This document shows positions 8,688 through 17,423 of a stretch of DNA of 64,000 nucleotides, one piece after another. Made by a program: the position numbers and the translations under genes. The stretch is from Anaerolineaceae bacterium (lineage in GTDB: Bacteria > Chloroflexota > Anaerolineae > Anaerolineales > Anaerolineaceae), in assembly GCA_002702705.1 (NCBI GenBank), contig PABH01000007.1:62001-126000 (forward strand), read 5' to 3'. Under the pieces are notes generated by a model. The model was not told the origin of the DNA and did not search any database. It saw only the letters and a program-made list of their open reading frames with translations. Position 1 is the first letter of the stretch. Each line of letters starts with the position of its first letter.

Positions 8688-9638
8688 ATGGCGGATCAGA
8701 TAGAAAAAAAGGGGCATGAAATATTTGATGGTATCCAATTGGGGATTGGAACCTGGTCTTGGGGAGATCGTTTGTATTGGGGGTATGGAAAAGGGTACGA
8801 GGAAACGGACCTAAAGGATGTTTTTAATACTAGCATCCAGCGGGGTATTCGTTTTTTTGATACAGCTGAAGTTTATGGTCAGGGACGATCAGAAAAAATA
8901 CTGGGTAAGTATATTTCTGAAAGTGAACAGCAAGTAATCGTTGCTTCGAAGTTTATGCCGTTTCCCTGGAGATTAAGTAGAAGAAGTTTAATAAAGGCGC
9001 TGAAAAAGAGTTTGAGCCGTTTGGGATTAAATCAACTTGATTTATATCAAATCCATATACCACTCCCTCCAGTTCGAATTGAAACCTGGATGGAAGCAAT
9101 GGCAGAAGCTTTACAAAATAATTTAATTAAGGCGGTAGGTGTTTCCAATTTTGATCTCTCACAAATGCAGCGAGCGGTTGAATCCCTACGAAAAATGGGT
9201 ATTCCCCTCGCCTCCAATCAGGTGGAATACAGCTTAATTAATCGGAAAATCGAAAAAAATGGAGTTTTGGATTATTGTCACGATCAGGGTATTAAATTAA
9301 TTGCGTATAGCCCTCTTGGATTAGGCGCTTTAACTGGAAAATACTCATCCAGAAACCCAATGCAAGGTTTTCGAGGTTCCAGGTTCTCAAAAAGTTATTT
9401 GGATCAAATGAAACCATTAATCGATTTGATGAAAAAAATCGGAGCGGATCACGGTGGAAAAACTTCTTCACAGGTTGCAATCAATTGGGCTATCGCTAAA
9501 GGAACCCTCCCGATTCCGGGTGCCAAAAATATTTCTCAGGCAGAACAAAATACAGATGTATTGAATTGGCAATTAACAGAGGAAGAAGTTAAACGTTTAG
9601 ATGCAGCCAGTGATACATTGTTAATGTTAGAAAAGTGA
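8688..9638 (+). CDS. Aldo/keto reductase
   Basis: NADPH-dependent oxidoreductase of the AKR superfamily, 316 residues in one (beta/alpha)8 barrel. The catalytic tetrad is visible: Asp and Tyr in FFDTAEVYG, Lys in VASKFMP and His in YQIHIP. The cofactor end has the usual IPGAKNISQAEQN segment. GAGGTAAGGA immediately precedes the ATG. The physiological substrate cannot be told from sequence. It is divergent from mutS and followed after 47 nt by a PspC-like gene. Confidence 0.9.
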   Translation: MADQIEKKGHEIFDGIQLGIGTWSWGDRLYWGYGKGYEETDLKDVFNTSIQRGIRFFDTAEVYGQGRSEKILGKYISESEQQVIVASKFMPFPWRLSRRSLIKALKKSLSRLGLNQLDLYQIHIPLPPVRIETWMEAMAEALQNNLIKAVGVSNFDLSQMQRAVESLRKMGIPLASNQVEYSLINRKIEKNGVLDYCHDQGIKLIAYSPLGLGALTGKYSSRNPMQGFRGSRFSKSYLDQMKPLIDLMKKIGADHGGKTSSQVAINWAIAKGTLPIPGAKNISQAEQNTDVLNWQLTEEEVKRLDAASDTLLMLEK

Positions 9639-9685
9639 AACGGATTTGATTTTTTATCGTATATCTTTATGAAAGGAGTTATACG

Positions 9686-9880
9686 ATGAATACAGTCCGA
9701 CCCGTTTTACGACGATCAAAAACAAACCGTGTATTTGGCGGTGTGTGTGGTGGTTTGGGTGAGTTTTTTGGTATCAGTGCTGTTTGGTTTCGTTTGGCAT
9801 TTATTATTGCTGCGTTACCAGGAGGCTTGCCAGGAATTGTGCCTTACTTAGTTCTTTTGATTGTTGTACCAAGTGAGTAG
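9686..9880 (+). CDS. PspC-domain small membrane protein
   Basis: A 64-residue stand-alone PspC domain: the family core GGVCGGLGEFFGISAVWFRL is at residues 18-37 and is followed by a hydrophobic span (FIIAALPGGLPGIVPYLVLLIVVP). PspC proteins sit in the inner membrane and take part in envelope stress responses. The ribosome-binding site GAAAGGAG is strong. The gene is closed by a strong hairpin 3 nt after its stop. Confidence 0.85.
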   Translation: MNTVRPVLRRSKTNRVFGGVCGGLGEFFGISAVWFRLAFIIAALPGGLPGIVPYLVLLIVVPSE

Positions 9881-9882
9881 TT

Positions 9883-9924
9883 AACAAGGGACACCATTAA
9901 TTTTCTTGGTGTCCCTTGTTGTTT
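9883..9924 (+). terminator. Hairpin terminator after the PspC gene
   Basis: A perfect 13-bp stem pairs AACAAGGGACACC (9883-9895) with 9908-9920, with a 12-nt loop. It is followed by GTTT rather than a long T run. The right arm overlaps the -35 region of the next gene. Confidence 0.65.
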
Positions 9925-9945
9925 AAGAAAACTAGCGTTTATAAT
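9916..9945 (+). promoter_or_regulatory. Promoter of the leaderless 182-aa gene
   Basis: TTGTTG (9916-9921) and TATAAT (9940-9945) lie 18 nt apart. The -10 ends 7 nt before ATG 9953, and no Shine-Dalgarno is present. Confidence 0.6.
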
Positions 9946-9952
9946 TTTGTCT

Positions 9953-10501
9953 ATGAATGAAAAAGCACAGTTTATCCCATTTAATGCATTAAATGAATTT
10001 ATGTTAGCCGATTTTCGGCGTACCGTCATCCACGAAACTTTATCCAATTTGGATCGGGCTTCGGAGGAAAAACAAAAATCTATCAAAAGTTTAATTCGGA
10101 AAACTGTCAAAGTGCATGGTTTTCGGAATAGCGCCCAGGCACCACTGCCATTAAAAGTAACGGGTGCAGTCAAAAGTTTTGAAAAATCCGCTGATTTTGT
10201 TAAAAATACTATTCAAGCATGGTCAGAAATTAAAAGCGAAATCAGGCATAAAGTTTATCAATTCTTAATTGACCGTAATTGGAAAATTATGCCTGAGGAT
10301 ATGGATCGCGGGCAACTTCCCGGTTTCTTAACTCGCTGGCCCGCGGCAGAAGACTTTGAAGTTTTGGTAAATGCTTACCGTGAGAAATATCCGCAGGATG
10401 AAATATCAGATGATGATATTTGTTTAATGATTGTTTGGATGAGCGGACGTTTACCCGTTGAAATGGTTGAAGAACAAATTTTTGACTCGGCGACAGAATA
10501 A
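9953..10501 (+). CDS. Unrecognised protein, 182 aa
   Basis: I do not recognise a family. The protein is soluble, mostly helical and charged, with no signal peptide or membrane span. Segments such as IKSLIRKTVKVHGFRNS and AWSEIKSEIRHKVYQFLI look like amphipathic helices. The C-terminus is acidic and reads like a small helical bundle (ISDDDICLMIVWMSGRLP). A TTG two codons upstream (9947) is possible, but the TATAAT position favours ATG 9953. The gene is flanked by two hairpins, so it is probably transcribed alone. Confidence 0.7.
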   Translation: MNEKAQFIPFNALNEFMLADFRRTVIHETLSNLDRASEEKQKSIKSLIRKTVKVHGFRNSAQAPLPLKVTGAVKSFEKSADFVKNTIQAWSEIKSEIRHKVYQFLIDRNWKIMPEDMDRGQLPGFLTRWPAAEDFEVLVNAYREKYPQDEISDDDICLMIVWMSGRLPVEMVEEQIFDSATE

Positions 10502-10528
10502 TTAATAAGTTATAAGGAGTTTGAGGAT

Positions 10529-10560
10529 AAAGGTTGGATAACCAAAGCCAACCTTTTTTT
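10529..10560. terminator. Terminator between the 182-aa gene and scpA
   Basis: AAAGGTTGG (10529-10537) pairs with CCAACCTTT (10548-10556), followed by a T run on the plus strand. It lies between converging genes. The plus-strand function is clear; the minus-strand one is only possible because few T residues follow there. Confidence 0.75.
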
Positions 10561-11350
10561 ATTCTGAGAATTCAATTTCAATATCAAGTTCCTGGTCAAG
10601 GTTTCCTTCAGCATGGAGGTTAATATCACCAAATAATGCTGATTGATTTGCGGAAATGATATGTCGTTTCACAAGCTCTAATAAAGCTAAAAAAGTAACC
10701 ACAATTTCTACTCGGGAAGTTCGTTGAGATAACATCGAACGAAAAGAGGTATTTCCAACCCGTTTTAAATCCCGAAGAATGTAACTAATACGATCACGGA
10801 TGGTTACACGGGGAATATTAATAACTGTGCCCAATTGAGGTAAAAGGGGCGAACCTAATAAAATTTCGGAAGCGGCTTTTGCCAGATCAATTAAAGTAAC
10901 GTTGGTTAAATCAAGTTTGGGTTGAACATGAATTTTTGGTGGCGGTGCGACCCTTAAATAAGTACGTAACCCTTCTGTTTCACGTTCTGCAAGCCATTTA
11001 GACATATCTTTAAATCGCTTGTATAACAATAACTGTCTGGCAAGTGCTTCACCAGGATCTTCTTCATCATCTGGATGAGGTTCTAAATTTTGTTTGGGTA
11101 ATAATGCTTGAGATTTTATTTGCAGAAGGCGGGAGGCAATCACCAAAAAAGCGCTAACTTCAGCTGGGTTTTCAAGTTTTAAGCGCCGCATATACGCTAG
11201 ATATTGGTCTGTGACTTGTGCCAGGGCAAGTTTGGTAATATCTAACTCAGCCCTTTCGATCAGTTGTAATAAAAGATCTAATGGGCCTTGATAAAGCTCG
11301 GTTTCAATCCGATATCCCTCAGTTTGGTAGGCTGCTACTTGGAAACTCAC
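10559..11350 (-). CDS. scpA: Segregation and condensation protein ScpA
   Basis: ScpA is the kleisin that bridges the SMC dimer heads in chromosome condensation. The N-terminal kleisin motif YQGPLDLLLQLIERAELDI is at about residues 19-37, followed by VTDQYLAYM and a long helix with ASRLLQIKSQALLP. The C-terminal winged-helix region (VEIVVTFLALLELVKRH) would bind the SMC cap. Length 263 is typical. The start is GTG at 11350. TATAAT lies 6 nt upstream with no Shine-Dalgarno, so the message looks leaderless. scpB, often next to scpA, is not in the window. smc lies 2.4 kb away on the other strand. Confidence 0.93.
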   Translation of the reverse strand: MSFQVAAYQTEGYRIETELYQGPLDLLLQLIERAELDITKLALAQVTDQYLAYMRRLKLENPAEVSAFLVIASRLLQIKSQALLPKQNLEPHPDDEEDPGEALARQLLLYKRFKDMSKWLAERETEGLRTYLRVAPPPKIHVQPKLDLTNVTLIDLAKAASEILLGSPLLPQLGTVINIPRVTIRDRISYILRDLKRVGNTSFRSMLSQRTSRVEIVVTFLALLELVKRHIISANQSALFGDINLHAEGNLDQELDIEIEFSE

Positions 11351-11356
11351 GCTGCA

Positions 11357-11365
11357 ATTATAGCA
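11357..11365 (-). promoter_or_regulatory. Extended -10 box for leaderless scpA
   Basis: On the minus strand TGC precedes TATAAT (11357-11362), ending 6 nt before the GTG start codon. Transcription should therefore begin on the G of GTG. Confidence 0.6.
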
Positions 11366-11574
11366 GATAGGCTAACGATGAAGAAGGATTTAATAAAAAT
11401 GGCTCTTTTGGTTTTTAACGGCGATAAAAAATTGAAATGAAGCCAAAAACGAAAATTCAAAGGAAAAGGTTAAAGAAAAGTAATTTTATGTCCGCTTCCT
11501 TTTTATTAACATGGTTATCAAATTAATCAAAAAGCGGTTTATTGCACGAAAATGTGTAATCCTTTAAGATTTAG

Positions 11575-11603
11575 TTGCCTGCATGGTATGGATACGTTAA
11601 AAT
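11575..11603 (+). promoter_or_regulatory. Promoter of leaderless moaC
   Basis: TTGCCT (11575-11580) and TAAAAT (11598-11603) are 17 nt apart. The -10 box ends 6 nt before ATG 11610, leaving no room for a ribosome-binding site. Confidence 0.65.
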
Positions 11604-11609
11604 GCTGAT

Positions 11610-12092
11610 ATGACTAATAAAAAACTTTCTCACTTGGATGATTCCGGAAATGCAAAGATGGTTGATGTAGGGGCAAAACCAGTAACCGACCGGACCGCAA
11701 CAGCAAAAGGTTGTGTGGTCTTATTGCCTACAACGGTTGAGATGATAAAAAATAACCTGATGAAAAAAGGTGATGTGTTGACGGTTGCCCAAATTGCAGG
11801 TATTCAAGCCGCAAAAAAGACATCAGAATTAATACCCTTATGTCACCCGTTAATGATTAACCAGGTTAATGTACAGTTAACCATTGATAATGACTTGCCC
11901 GGCGTACAAATTCAAGCTTCTGTGCGCATCAGCGGGAAAACTGGCGTGGAAATGGAAGCATTAACTGCAGTTTCTATTGCTGCTTTAACAGTTTACGATA
12001 TGGTGAAAGCAGTCGAAAAAACTGCTCGAATTGAAAACATCCGTTTGGTCGAAAAGCATGGCGGACTTAGCGGTGATGTAATTAATGAATAA
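11610..12092 (+). CDS. moaC: Cyclic pyranopterin monophosphate synthase MoaC
   Basis: MoaC converts the MoaA product 3',8-cyclo-GTP into cPMP, the first stable intermediate of molybdenum cofactor synthesis. The 160 residues show the family landmarks: MVDVGAKPVTDRTATA near the N-terminus, AAKKTSELIPLCHPL with the active-site His, and TGVEMEALTAVSIAALTVYDM in the C-terminal half. moaD-moaE follows after 15 nt, so the two form an operon. moaA, moeA and mogA are not in the window. Confidence 0.95.
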   Translation: MTNKKLSHLDDSGNAKMVDVGAKPVTDRTATAKGCVVLLPTTVEMIKNNLMKKGDVLTVAQIAGIQAAKKTSELIPLCHPLMINQVNVQLTIDNDLPGVQIQASVRISGKTGVEMEALTAVSIAALTVYDMVKAVEKTARIENIRLVEKHGGLSGDVINE

Positions 12093-12107
12093 TAAAAGGT
12101 AATAAAA

Positions 12108-12809
12108 ATGGAATATACAATATTGTTTTTTGCTAACATTAAAGATCTGACGGGCACTTCCAAAACGGTATTATCCCTCCCGGTTAACAGCACTGTTGCT
12201 GATTTTAAAAAAATTCTTTGCTCTTCCTTTCCAGTTATAGAAGGGTTTATTGATAATTTATTAATTTCTGTCAATCAGGAATTTGTTTTTAATGAAGATA
12301 TTATTCCTGAAAAAGCCGAAATTGCCGTATTTCCCCCAGTCAGTGGGGGAAATGATGAAGTAGATATATTAAAGATAACGACCGAAGCGATTGATATTAA
12401 CAACTTATTGACAAAAGTAACTTTAAATACAACGGGTGCCGCGGCTATTTTTACGGGGATTATTCGTGGAGAAACATCTCGCGGAAACCAGTTTACAACG
12501 AGTTCATTGGAATATGAAGCTTATATACCAATGGCAGAGAAAAAATTGGCTCAAATTGCTGATGAGATTCGCAAACAATGGGTAAGTATTGAGCGAATTG
12601 TAATCGTTCAACGGATTGGATTAATGGATGCAGGAGTGCCTACAGTAGTAGTGATTTGTACAGCTGCACATCGTGATACTGGTGTTTTTGATGCTGCGAA
12701 ATATGGTATCGATAGGCTTAAAGAAATTGTACCCATATGGAAAAAAGAAATCGGACCGGATGGAGAAACATGGATCGAAGGGGATTATCATCCCCACAAA
12801 GGAGATTAA
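12108..12809 (+). CDS. MoaD-MoaE fusion (molybdopterin synthase, both subunits)
   Basis: Molybdopterin synthase inserts the dithiolene sulfurs into cPMP. Residues 1-81 are a MoaD ubiquitin-like domain ending in VFPPVSGG. Residues from about 82 to 233 are MoaE, with TGIIRGETSRG, LEYEAYIPMAEKKL and AAHRDTGVFDAAKYGIDRLK, and a final segment (PIWKKE) carrying the catalytic lysine region. In separate proteins the MoaD Gly-Gly must be free to be thiocarboxylated; here it lies inside the chain at 80-81. The known MoaX fusion of Mycobacterium tuberculosis is cleaved after this motif, so cleavage is likely here too. The start is preceded by a modest AAAAGGT site. Confidence 0.9.
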   Translation: MEYTILFFANIKDLTGTSKTVLSLPVNSTVADFKKILCSSFPVIEGFIDNLLISVNQEFVFNEDIIPEKAEIAVFPPVSGGNDEVDILKITTEAIDINNLLTKVTLNTTGAAAIFTGIIRGETSRGNQFTTSSLEYEAYIPMAEKKLAQIADEIRKQWVSIERIVIVQRIGLMDAGVPTVVVICTAAHRDTGVFDAAKYGIDRLKEIVPIWKKEIGPDGETWIEGDYHPHKGD

Positions 12810-12885
12810 TATAGGGGTTAGACTCTAGATTATTCTGATGATTGTCACATCAAGACAATTTAATGCGAAAATTCGATAAAGCTGT

Positions 12886-12891
12886 TAAAAT
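12886..12891 (+). promoter_or_regulatory. Candidate extended -10 of the rnc-smc transcript
   Basis: TAAAAT preceded by TGT. A start near 12898 would give a leader of about 97 nt that contains the long hairpin at 12918-12982. No good -35 element is visible. Confidence 0.4.
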
Positions 12892-12917
12892 AAAACTATT
12901 CTCAAAAAATCAATAAA

Positions 12918-12982
12918 AAGAACTGGTGGAGCGTAAGCTACTTGATTCTATGATTGAGGTGGTTAACGCGCCATAAGTTCTT
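12918..12982 (+). promoter_or_regulatory. Long hairpin in the rnc 5' leader (candidate RNase III autoregulation site)
   Basis: A 65-nt stretch folds on itself. AAGAACT (12918-12924) pairs with AGTTCTT (12976-12982). GGAGCG (12928-12933) pairs with CGCGCC (12967-12972) with one mismatch. AGCTACTT (12936-12943) pairs with 12957-12964 using G-U wobbles. Together this is about 20 bp of nearly continuous duplex. It has no T run, so it is not a terminator, and it stops exactly at the GGGAGG ribosome-binding site of rnc. In E. coli and Streptomyces, RNase III cuts a leader hairpin in its own mRNA; this looks like the same arrangement, by inference only. Confidence 0.6.
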
Positions 12983-12994
12983 GGGAGGCATTAA

Positions 12995-13711
12995 ATGAAA
13001 CACAACGATTCTGCTGTTCCGTTGGAAAAACCCCAGGAATTACAACAACGTTTGAATTTAAAGATTAATGATATGCTTTTGTTAAGCAGAGCATTAACCC
13101 ATCGTTCTTATTTAAATGAACATCAAGAAGCTTTGGAAGATAACGAACGCCTTGAATTTTTAGGAGATGCCGTTTTAGATTTCATCGTTGGTGCATGGCT
13201 TTATCACCGTTATCCGGAAATGCCGGAAGGGGATTTGACTCGGATGCGTTCTGCGTTAGTGCATACTGAGCAGCTGGCAGAATTTGCAAAACAAATTAAG
13301 CTTGGACAGGCCATGCGGCTGGGACGCGGTGAATCACAGGCTGGTGGGCGAGAACGCCCTGCTTTATTATGTGACACATTTGAAGCACTGATCGGAGCGT
13401 TATATTTGGACGGTGGAATTCCAGCAGTTAATGATTTTTTGATCGATTTATTAATTGAAGCTGCTGATGATATTTTATTAAATAATAAAAATGAAGATCC
13501 TAAAAGTTTATTTCAAGAATGGGCCCAATCTCAAGGTTATGCTGCGCCTTTATACGTCACCCGGAATTCCTATGGTCCGGATCATTCTAAAATATTTGAA
13601 GTCGAGGTGATGTTGGGCGGAAAACCTTATGGGCGTGGAACAGGACATAGCAAGCAGGCTGCTGCAAAAGATGCAGCCAATAAAGCATTAATTCGACTTG
13701 GTATAATTTAA
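12995..13711 (+). CDS. rnc: Ribonuclease III
   Basis: RNase III cuts double-stranded RNA in rRNA processing and mRNA decay. The signature NERLEFLGDAVLDF is at about residues 50-63, and the second catalytic acidic patch is CDTFEALIGALYLDGG. The C-terminal double-stranded-RNA-binding domain spans about 165-238 (PKSLFQEWAQSQGYAAP to AAAKDAANKALIRL). Length 238 is normal. GGGAGG precedes the ATG. smc follows after 36 nt on the same strand. Confidence 0.96.
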   Translation: MKHNDSAVPLEKPQELQQRLNLKINDMLLLSRALTHRSYLNEHQEALEDNERLEFLGDAVLDFIVGAWLYHRYPEMPEGDLTRMRSALVHTEQLAEFAKQIKLGQAMRLGRGESQAGGRERPALLCDTFEALIGALYLDGGIPAVNDFLIDLLIEAADDILLNNKNEDPKSLFQEWAQSQGYAAPLYVTRNSYGPDHSKIFEVEVMLGGKPYGRGTGHSKQAAAKDAANKALIRLGII

Positions 13712-13747
13712 GATCGATAGAAAAATCAAGAATAAAAGGAAAAATGA

Positions 13748-16700
13748 ATGGGTTCACGCCTGAAATCATTAGAGTTGATTGGTTATAAAACCTTTGCAAC
13801 AAAAACCAATTTGGAATTTCCCGGGCGGATTACTGCAATTGTGGGACCAAACGGATCCGGAAAATCGAATGTCGCAGATTCCATCCGATGGGTATTGGGA
13901 GAGCAGAGCTTCCGTTTATTAAGAGGCCGCCGAACCGAGGATATGATCTTTGCCGGGTCACAAAGTCGTTCCAGAGCAGGAATGGCTTCTTCTTCCATTA
14001 CCTTTAATAACGAAGACGGCTGGCTGCCGATTGAATATGCTGAGGTATCTATCACTCGTAGGGCTTATCGTGATGGACAGAATGAATATTTATTAAATGG
14101 ACAAAAGGTTCGTTTGCGAGAAATTCAAGAACTTTTGGCACAATCCGGACTAGCTGAACGTACCTATACACTGATAGGGCAAGGTTTGGTGGATGCTGCG
14201 CTGTCGATTAAGGCAGAAGAACGGCGTAAATTTTTTGAAGAAGCAGCTGGCATAGGGTTATACCGTTCTCGGAGAGAGGAAGCGATCAACCGGCTTGACC
14301 AAACTCGGCGAAATTTGGAACGGGTACAAGATATTTTAAGTGAATTGAGTCCTCGACTGAAATCTCTGGAGCGTCAGGCACGGCGATTTTTAGATTACCA
14401 AACTGTTCAAGCTGATTTACAAGTGTTATTAACCGACTGGTATGGTTTTCATTGGCATAAAGCCCAACATGATTTGAATGAATCCAGAGCGGTCTTAAGA
14501 GAACGTGAATCCCGACTGAAAAAAACGCAGGCAGAATTTGAGAAGTTTGATCAAGTCATGGCGACTATGCGACAGGAACTTCAATCTGTACGAGCGGAAT
14601 TAAATGGGTGGCATGCTGAATCGGCCGCGTTCCATCAAGAGCGAGAAGCCATTAGCAGAAATTTGGCGGTCATGGATGAACGTCAGCGAGCGATGAATGA
14701 TCAGAAGAGAAATTTGACATCGGATATTACGCGCTTAGAAGAAGATATTCATTCGCGTAAAGCAGGATTAACCGCTGTTAAGGTTGAATATGAACGATTA
14801 GTGATTGAATTTGAAGAAGCAAATCAGCAGAAAAAACAAAATCAGGCTTCTTTAAATGAACGAAAACAAAAACGGGATGAAATTGAGCGGGAATTAAGAA
14901 ATCAGCGGCGCTCATTGGTTCAAAAAGAAACCAAAGTAGTGGAATTAAATGCAAAATCGAATGAATTAGTGGAGCGATTAAAATCCTTAATTCAATCAAG
15001 GGAAAAACTAAAGGAAGACCAAGCCTTAACGATTAAAAGACAAGAAGAGGCAGAAACGATTTATAAATCAGCTCAGTCTGGTTTAAATGAAGCAGAAAAC
15101 CAACGAAAAAGCGTTGAGGAAGAAGTTAATCAGCTTACTCAGGAAATTCGCCAGCATGAAGAAACTCTAAATGGGTATCGAAAAGAACAAAATCTCATCC
15201 TTGGGCAGCAAGCTCGTTTAACTGCTCAACTTGATGTATTAATTGAAGCGGAAAACTCACTTTCCGGTCTGAATCAGGGTTCTCAATCGATTTTAAAAGC
15301 TGTTAAGTCTGGTCAGATTAAAGGGGATTACCAACCCTTAAGTACCTACTTAGAAGTGCCCAAAACCTATGAAATGGCGATTACAGCTGCCTTAGGTGAA
15401 TACCTGGACGCAGTTGTTATATTTGATCAATCAGATCCCGAAGAAGCGATGCATTTGTTGGCTCAAAAAGAAAAGGGACGGGCAGTTATACTGCCTATTT
15501 CTTGGATGCGTGATTTAACAATGGAAAAATCACCCATTAAAGACGGCTTTTTGAGTAGGGCAAATGAGATTTTTAATGTCGATCCCAAAGTTAAAAAAAT
15601 CTTGGATGGACTTTTAGGGAATACCTTCATTGTTAATGATAGAGCTGCTGCGAAAGAAAAAATAAAAAATTTACCTGCCAATATGCGTCTGGTTACTTTG
15701 GATGGTGAGATTTTTAATGGTAATGGTCCCGTATTTGCAGGTAAGGAGAATCGTTCAGCCGTTATCGCTAGGCCACGGCAAAAGAAAGAACTTCAGGAAA
15801 ATATCATTGTTTTAGAAAAACAAAACGAAGAGATTTCTAAAAAAATTGACACCTTGGAAAAAAATATTACTCAGAAAAAAGAGAAAAACCAAGGATTAAG
15901 AAACCAATTAAATATTGCCATTCAAAAATTTCAGGATGAGCAAAAGAATATCCAAAAAATTTCATTGTCATTAGAGCAGGCTCGCCAGCGGAATGAATTG
16001 ATCAAAGAGCAGTTGGTTAATTCTGAAAAACAAATCATCCAATCCGAACAAGCGCAAAAATCATGTGTAAATGAGAAAAAAATATGTGAACAGGAATCCA
16101 CCGTCTTGCGTGAAACTGTGAGAGAAATTTCGCATCAATTGGATGGGATTCCTCTGGATGAATTGCAATCTCAGGTTAACCACTGGGGAACAAATGCTGC
16201 AGTGGCAGAACGGGCAGCAAATCAAGCAAAGACAAGATTGCAAGAATATGAACAATTATTGGATCAAAATCAAAAACGTTACCAATCATTAAAACGACGT
16301 TTGGAAGATTTTGATATGAATCTAGAAGATATTGATGATGAAAAAGCTTCACAAAGAGCGATTGAACAAGAGTTAAATGATAAGATCGAATCATATCGAG
16401 AAAAAATCAGTCCGGCTGAAAAACGGTTGCGGACCTTGGAGGAAGAATACACAAAACAACAGGAAGAACAATCATCGGTGCAACAAATGGTTTCAACCGC
16501 GGAAAGATATGTCACGCAGGGGCAGTTGGAACATTCACGTGTAAAAGATGGTTTGGATAATTTGCGCCGCAGAATTGAAGAGGATTTTGGCCTGGTTGCT
16601 TTTGAATATAGTTCAAATATTAGCGGCGCAAACCCCTTGCCGTTGGATGGACTGGTGCAGCAGTTACCGGTAATAGAAGAGATTGAACCGGAATTAGAGC

Positions 16701-17353
16701 AATCCATTAACAATAAACGGGCTCAACTGCGAAGAATTGGCCCCATTAATCCGGATGCTGATGAAGAATATAAATCGGTCCGAGAACGTCATGAATTTAT
16801 TTCTAATCAAATGGAAGATCTAAAAAAAGCGGATCAGGATTTGAGGGAAGTTATTGCTGAATTGGACGAATTAATGCAGCGTGAGTTCCGGAAAACTTTT
16901 GACGCGGTGGCTGCTGAATTTAAAATTATGTTCACTCGTTTATTTGGGGGTGGATCTGCCAGACTGGTTTTGACAGATGAAGAGAATTTTCAAAATACGG
17001 GTATTGATATTGAAGCAAGGCTGCCAGGCCGGCGAGAACAGGGTTTGTCCTTACTCTCTGGTGGGGAGCGCAGTTTAACGGCTGTGGCTTTGATTTTTGC
17101 ATTATTAAAAATTTCACCTACACCCTTCTGTGTTTTGGATGAAGTGGATGCGGCTTTAGATGAAGCAAATGTTGGCCGATTTTGTGATTTATTACGCGAA
17201 CTAAGCCAACAAATTCAATTTATTGTTATCACCCACAACCGAAACACTGTGCAGGCTTCGGATGTGATTTATGGCATCACAATGGGACGGGATTCTGCCA
17301 GTCAGATGATTTCTTTACGACTCGATGAAGTCAGCGATGATATGGTTGGTTAA
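13748..17353 (+). CDS. smc: Chromosome segregation ATPase SMC
   Basis: SMC forms the ring-like condensin with ScpA and ScpB. The 1201 residues run: N-terminal ATPase lobe with Walker A GPNGSGKS (33-40), then a coiled coil. The hinge is at about 510-660 (GDYQPLSTYLEVPKTYEMAI, with ALGEYLDAVV). A second coiled coil follows, then the C-terminal lobe with signature LSGGERSLTAVALIFAL and Walker B FCVLDEVDAALDEANV. All ATPase motifs are intact. AAAGGA precedes the ATG, 36 nt after rnc, so the two genes share a transcript. The Q-loop region is conventional. Confidence 0.96.
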   Translation: MGSRLKSLELIGYKTFATKTNLEFPGRITAIVGPNGSGKSNVADSIRWVLGEQSFRLLRGRRTEDMIFAGSQSRSRAGMASSSITFNNEDGWLPIEYAEVSITRRAYRDGQNEYLLNGQKVRLREIQELLAQSGLAERTYTLIGQGLVDAALSIKAEERRKFFEEAAGIGLYRSRREEAINRLDQTRRNLERVQDILSELSPRLKSLERQARRFLDYQTVQADLQVLLTDWYGFHWHKAQHDLNESRAVLRERESRLKKTQAEFEKFDQVMATMRQELQSVRAELNGWHAESAAFHQEREAISRNLAVMDERQRAMNDQKRNLTSDITRLEEDIHSRKAGLTAVKVEYERLVIEFEEANQQKKQNQASLNERKQKRDEIERELRNQRRSLVQKETKVVELNAKSNELVERLKSLIQSREKLKEDQALTIKRQEEAETIYKSAQSGLNEAENQRKSVEEEVNQLTQEIRQHEETLNGYRKEQNLILGQQARLTAQLDVLIEAENSLSGLNQGSQSILKAVKSGQIKGDYQPLSTYLEVPKTYEMAITAALGEYLDAVVIFDQSDPEEAMHLLAQKEKGRAVILPISWMRDLTMEKSPIKDGFLSRANEIFNVDPKVKKILDGLLGNTFIVNDRAAAKEKIKNLPANMRLVTLDGEIFNGNGPVFAGKENRSAVIARPRQKKELQENIIVLEKQNEEISKKIDTLEKNITQKKEKNQGLRNQLNIAIQKFQDEQKNIQKISLSLEQARQRNELIKEQLVNSEKQIIQSEQAQKSCVNEKKICEQESTVLRETVREISHQLDGIPLDELQSQVNHWGTNAAVAERAANQAKTRLQEYEQLLDQNQKRYQSLKRRLEDFDMNLEDIDDEKASQRAIEQELNDKIESYREKISPAEKRLRTLEEEYTKQQEEQSSVQQMVSTAERYVTQGQLEHSRVKDGLDNLRRRIEEDFGLVAFEYSSNISGANPLPLDGLVQQLPVIEEIEPELEQSINNKRAQLRRIGPINPDADEEYKSVRERHEFISNQMEDLKKADQDLREVIAELDELMQREFRKTFDAVAAEFKIMFTRLFGGGSARLVLTDEENFQNTGIDIEARLPGRREQGLSLLSGGERSLTAVALIFALLKISPTPFCVLDEVDAALDEANVGRFCDLLRELSQQIQFIVITHNRNTVQASDVIYGITMGRDSASQMISLRLDEVSDDMVG

Positions 17354-17373
17354 ATAAAGTTTATTGATAAAAG

Positions 17374-17408
17374 AAAAAAGACCCGGTTAAAACACCAGGT
17401 CTTTTTTT
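17374..17408. terminator. Bidirectional terminator between smc and the parvulin gene
   Basis: AAAAAAGACC (17374-17383) pairs with GGTCTTTTTT (17398-17407). Flanking A and T runs let it work for both converging genes. Confidence 0.85.
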
Positions 17409-17423
17409 ATTACTATCGTAAAT

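Noticed and set aside
11366-11570. Gap between scpA and moaC promoters, searched for a molybdenum-cofactor riboswitch
   Set aside because: The moaC transcript appears leaderless, so a 5' riboswitch could not be part of it, and no convincing structure was seen.
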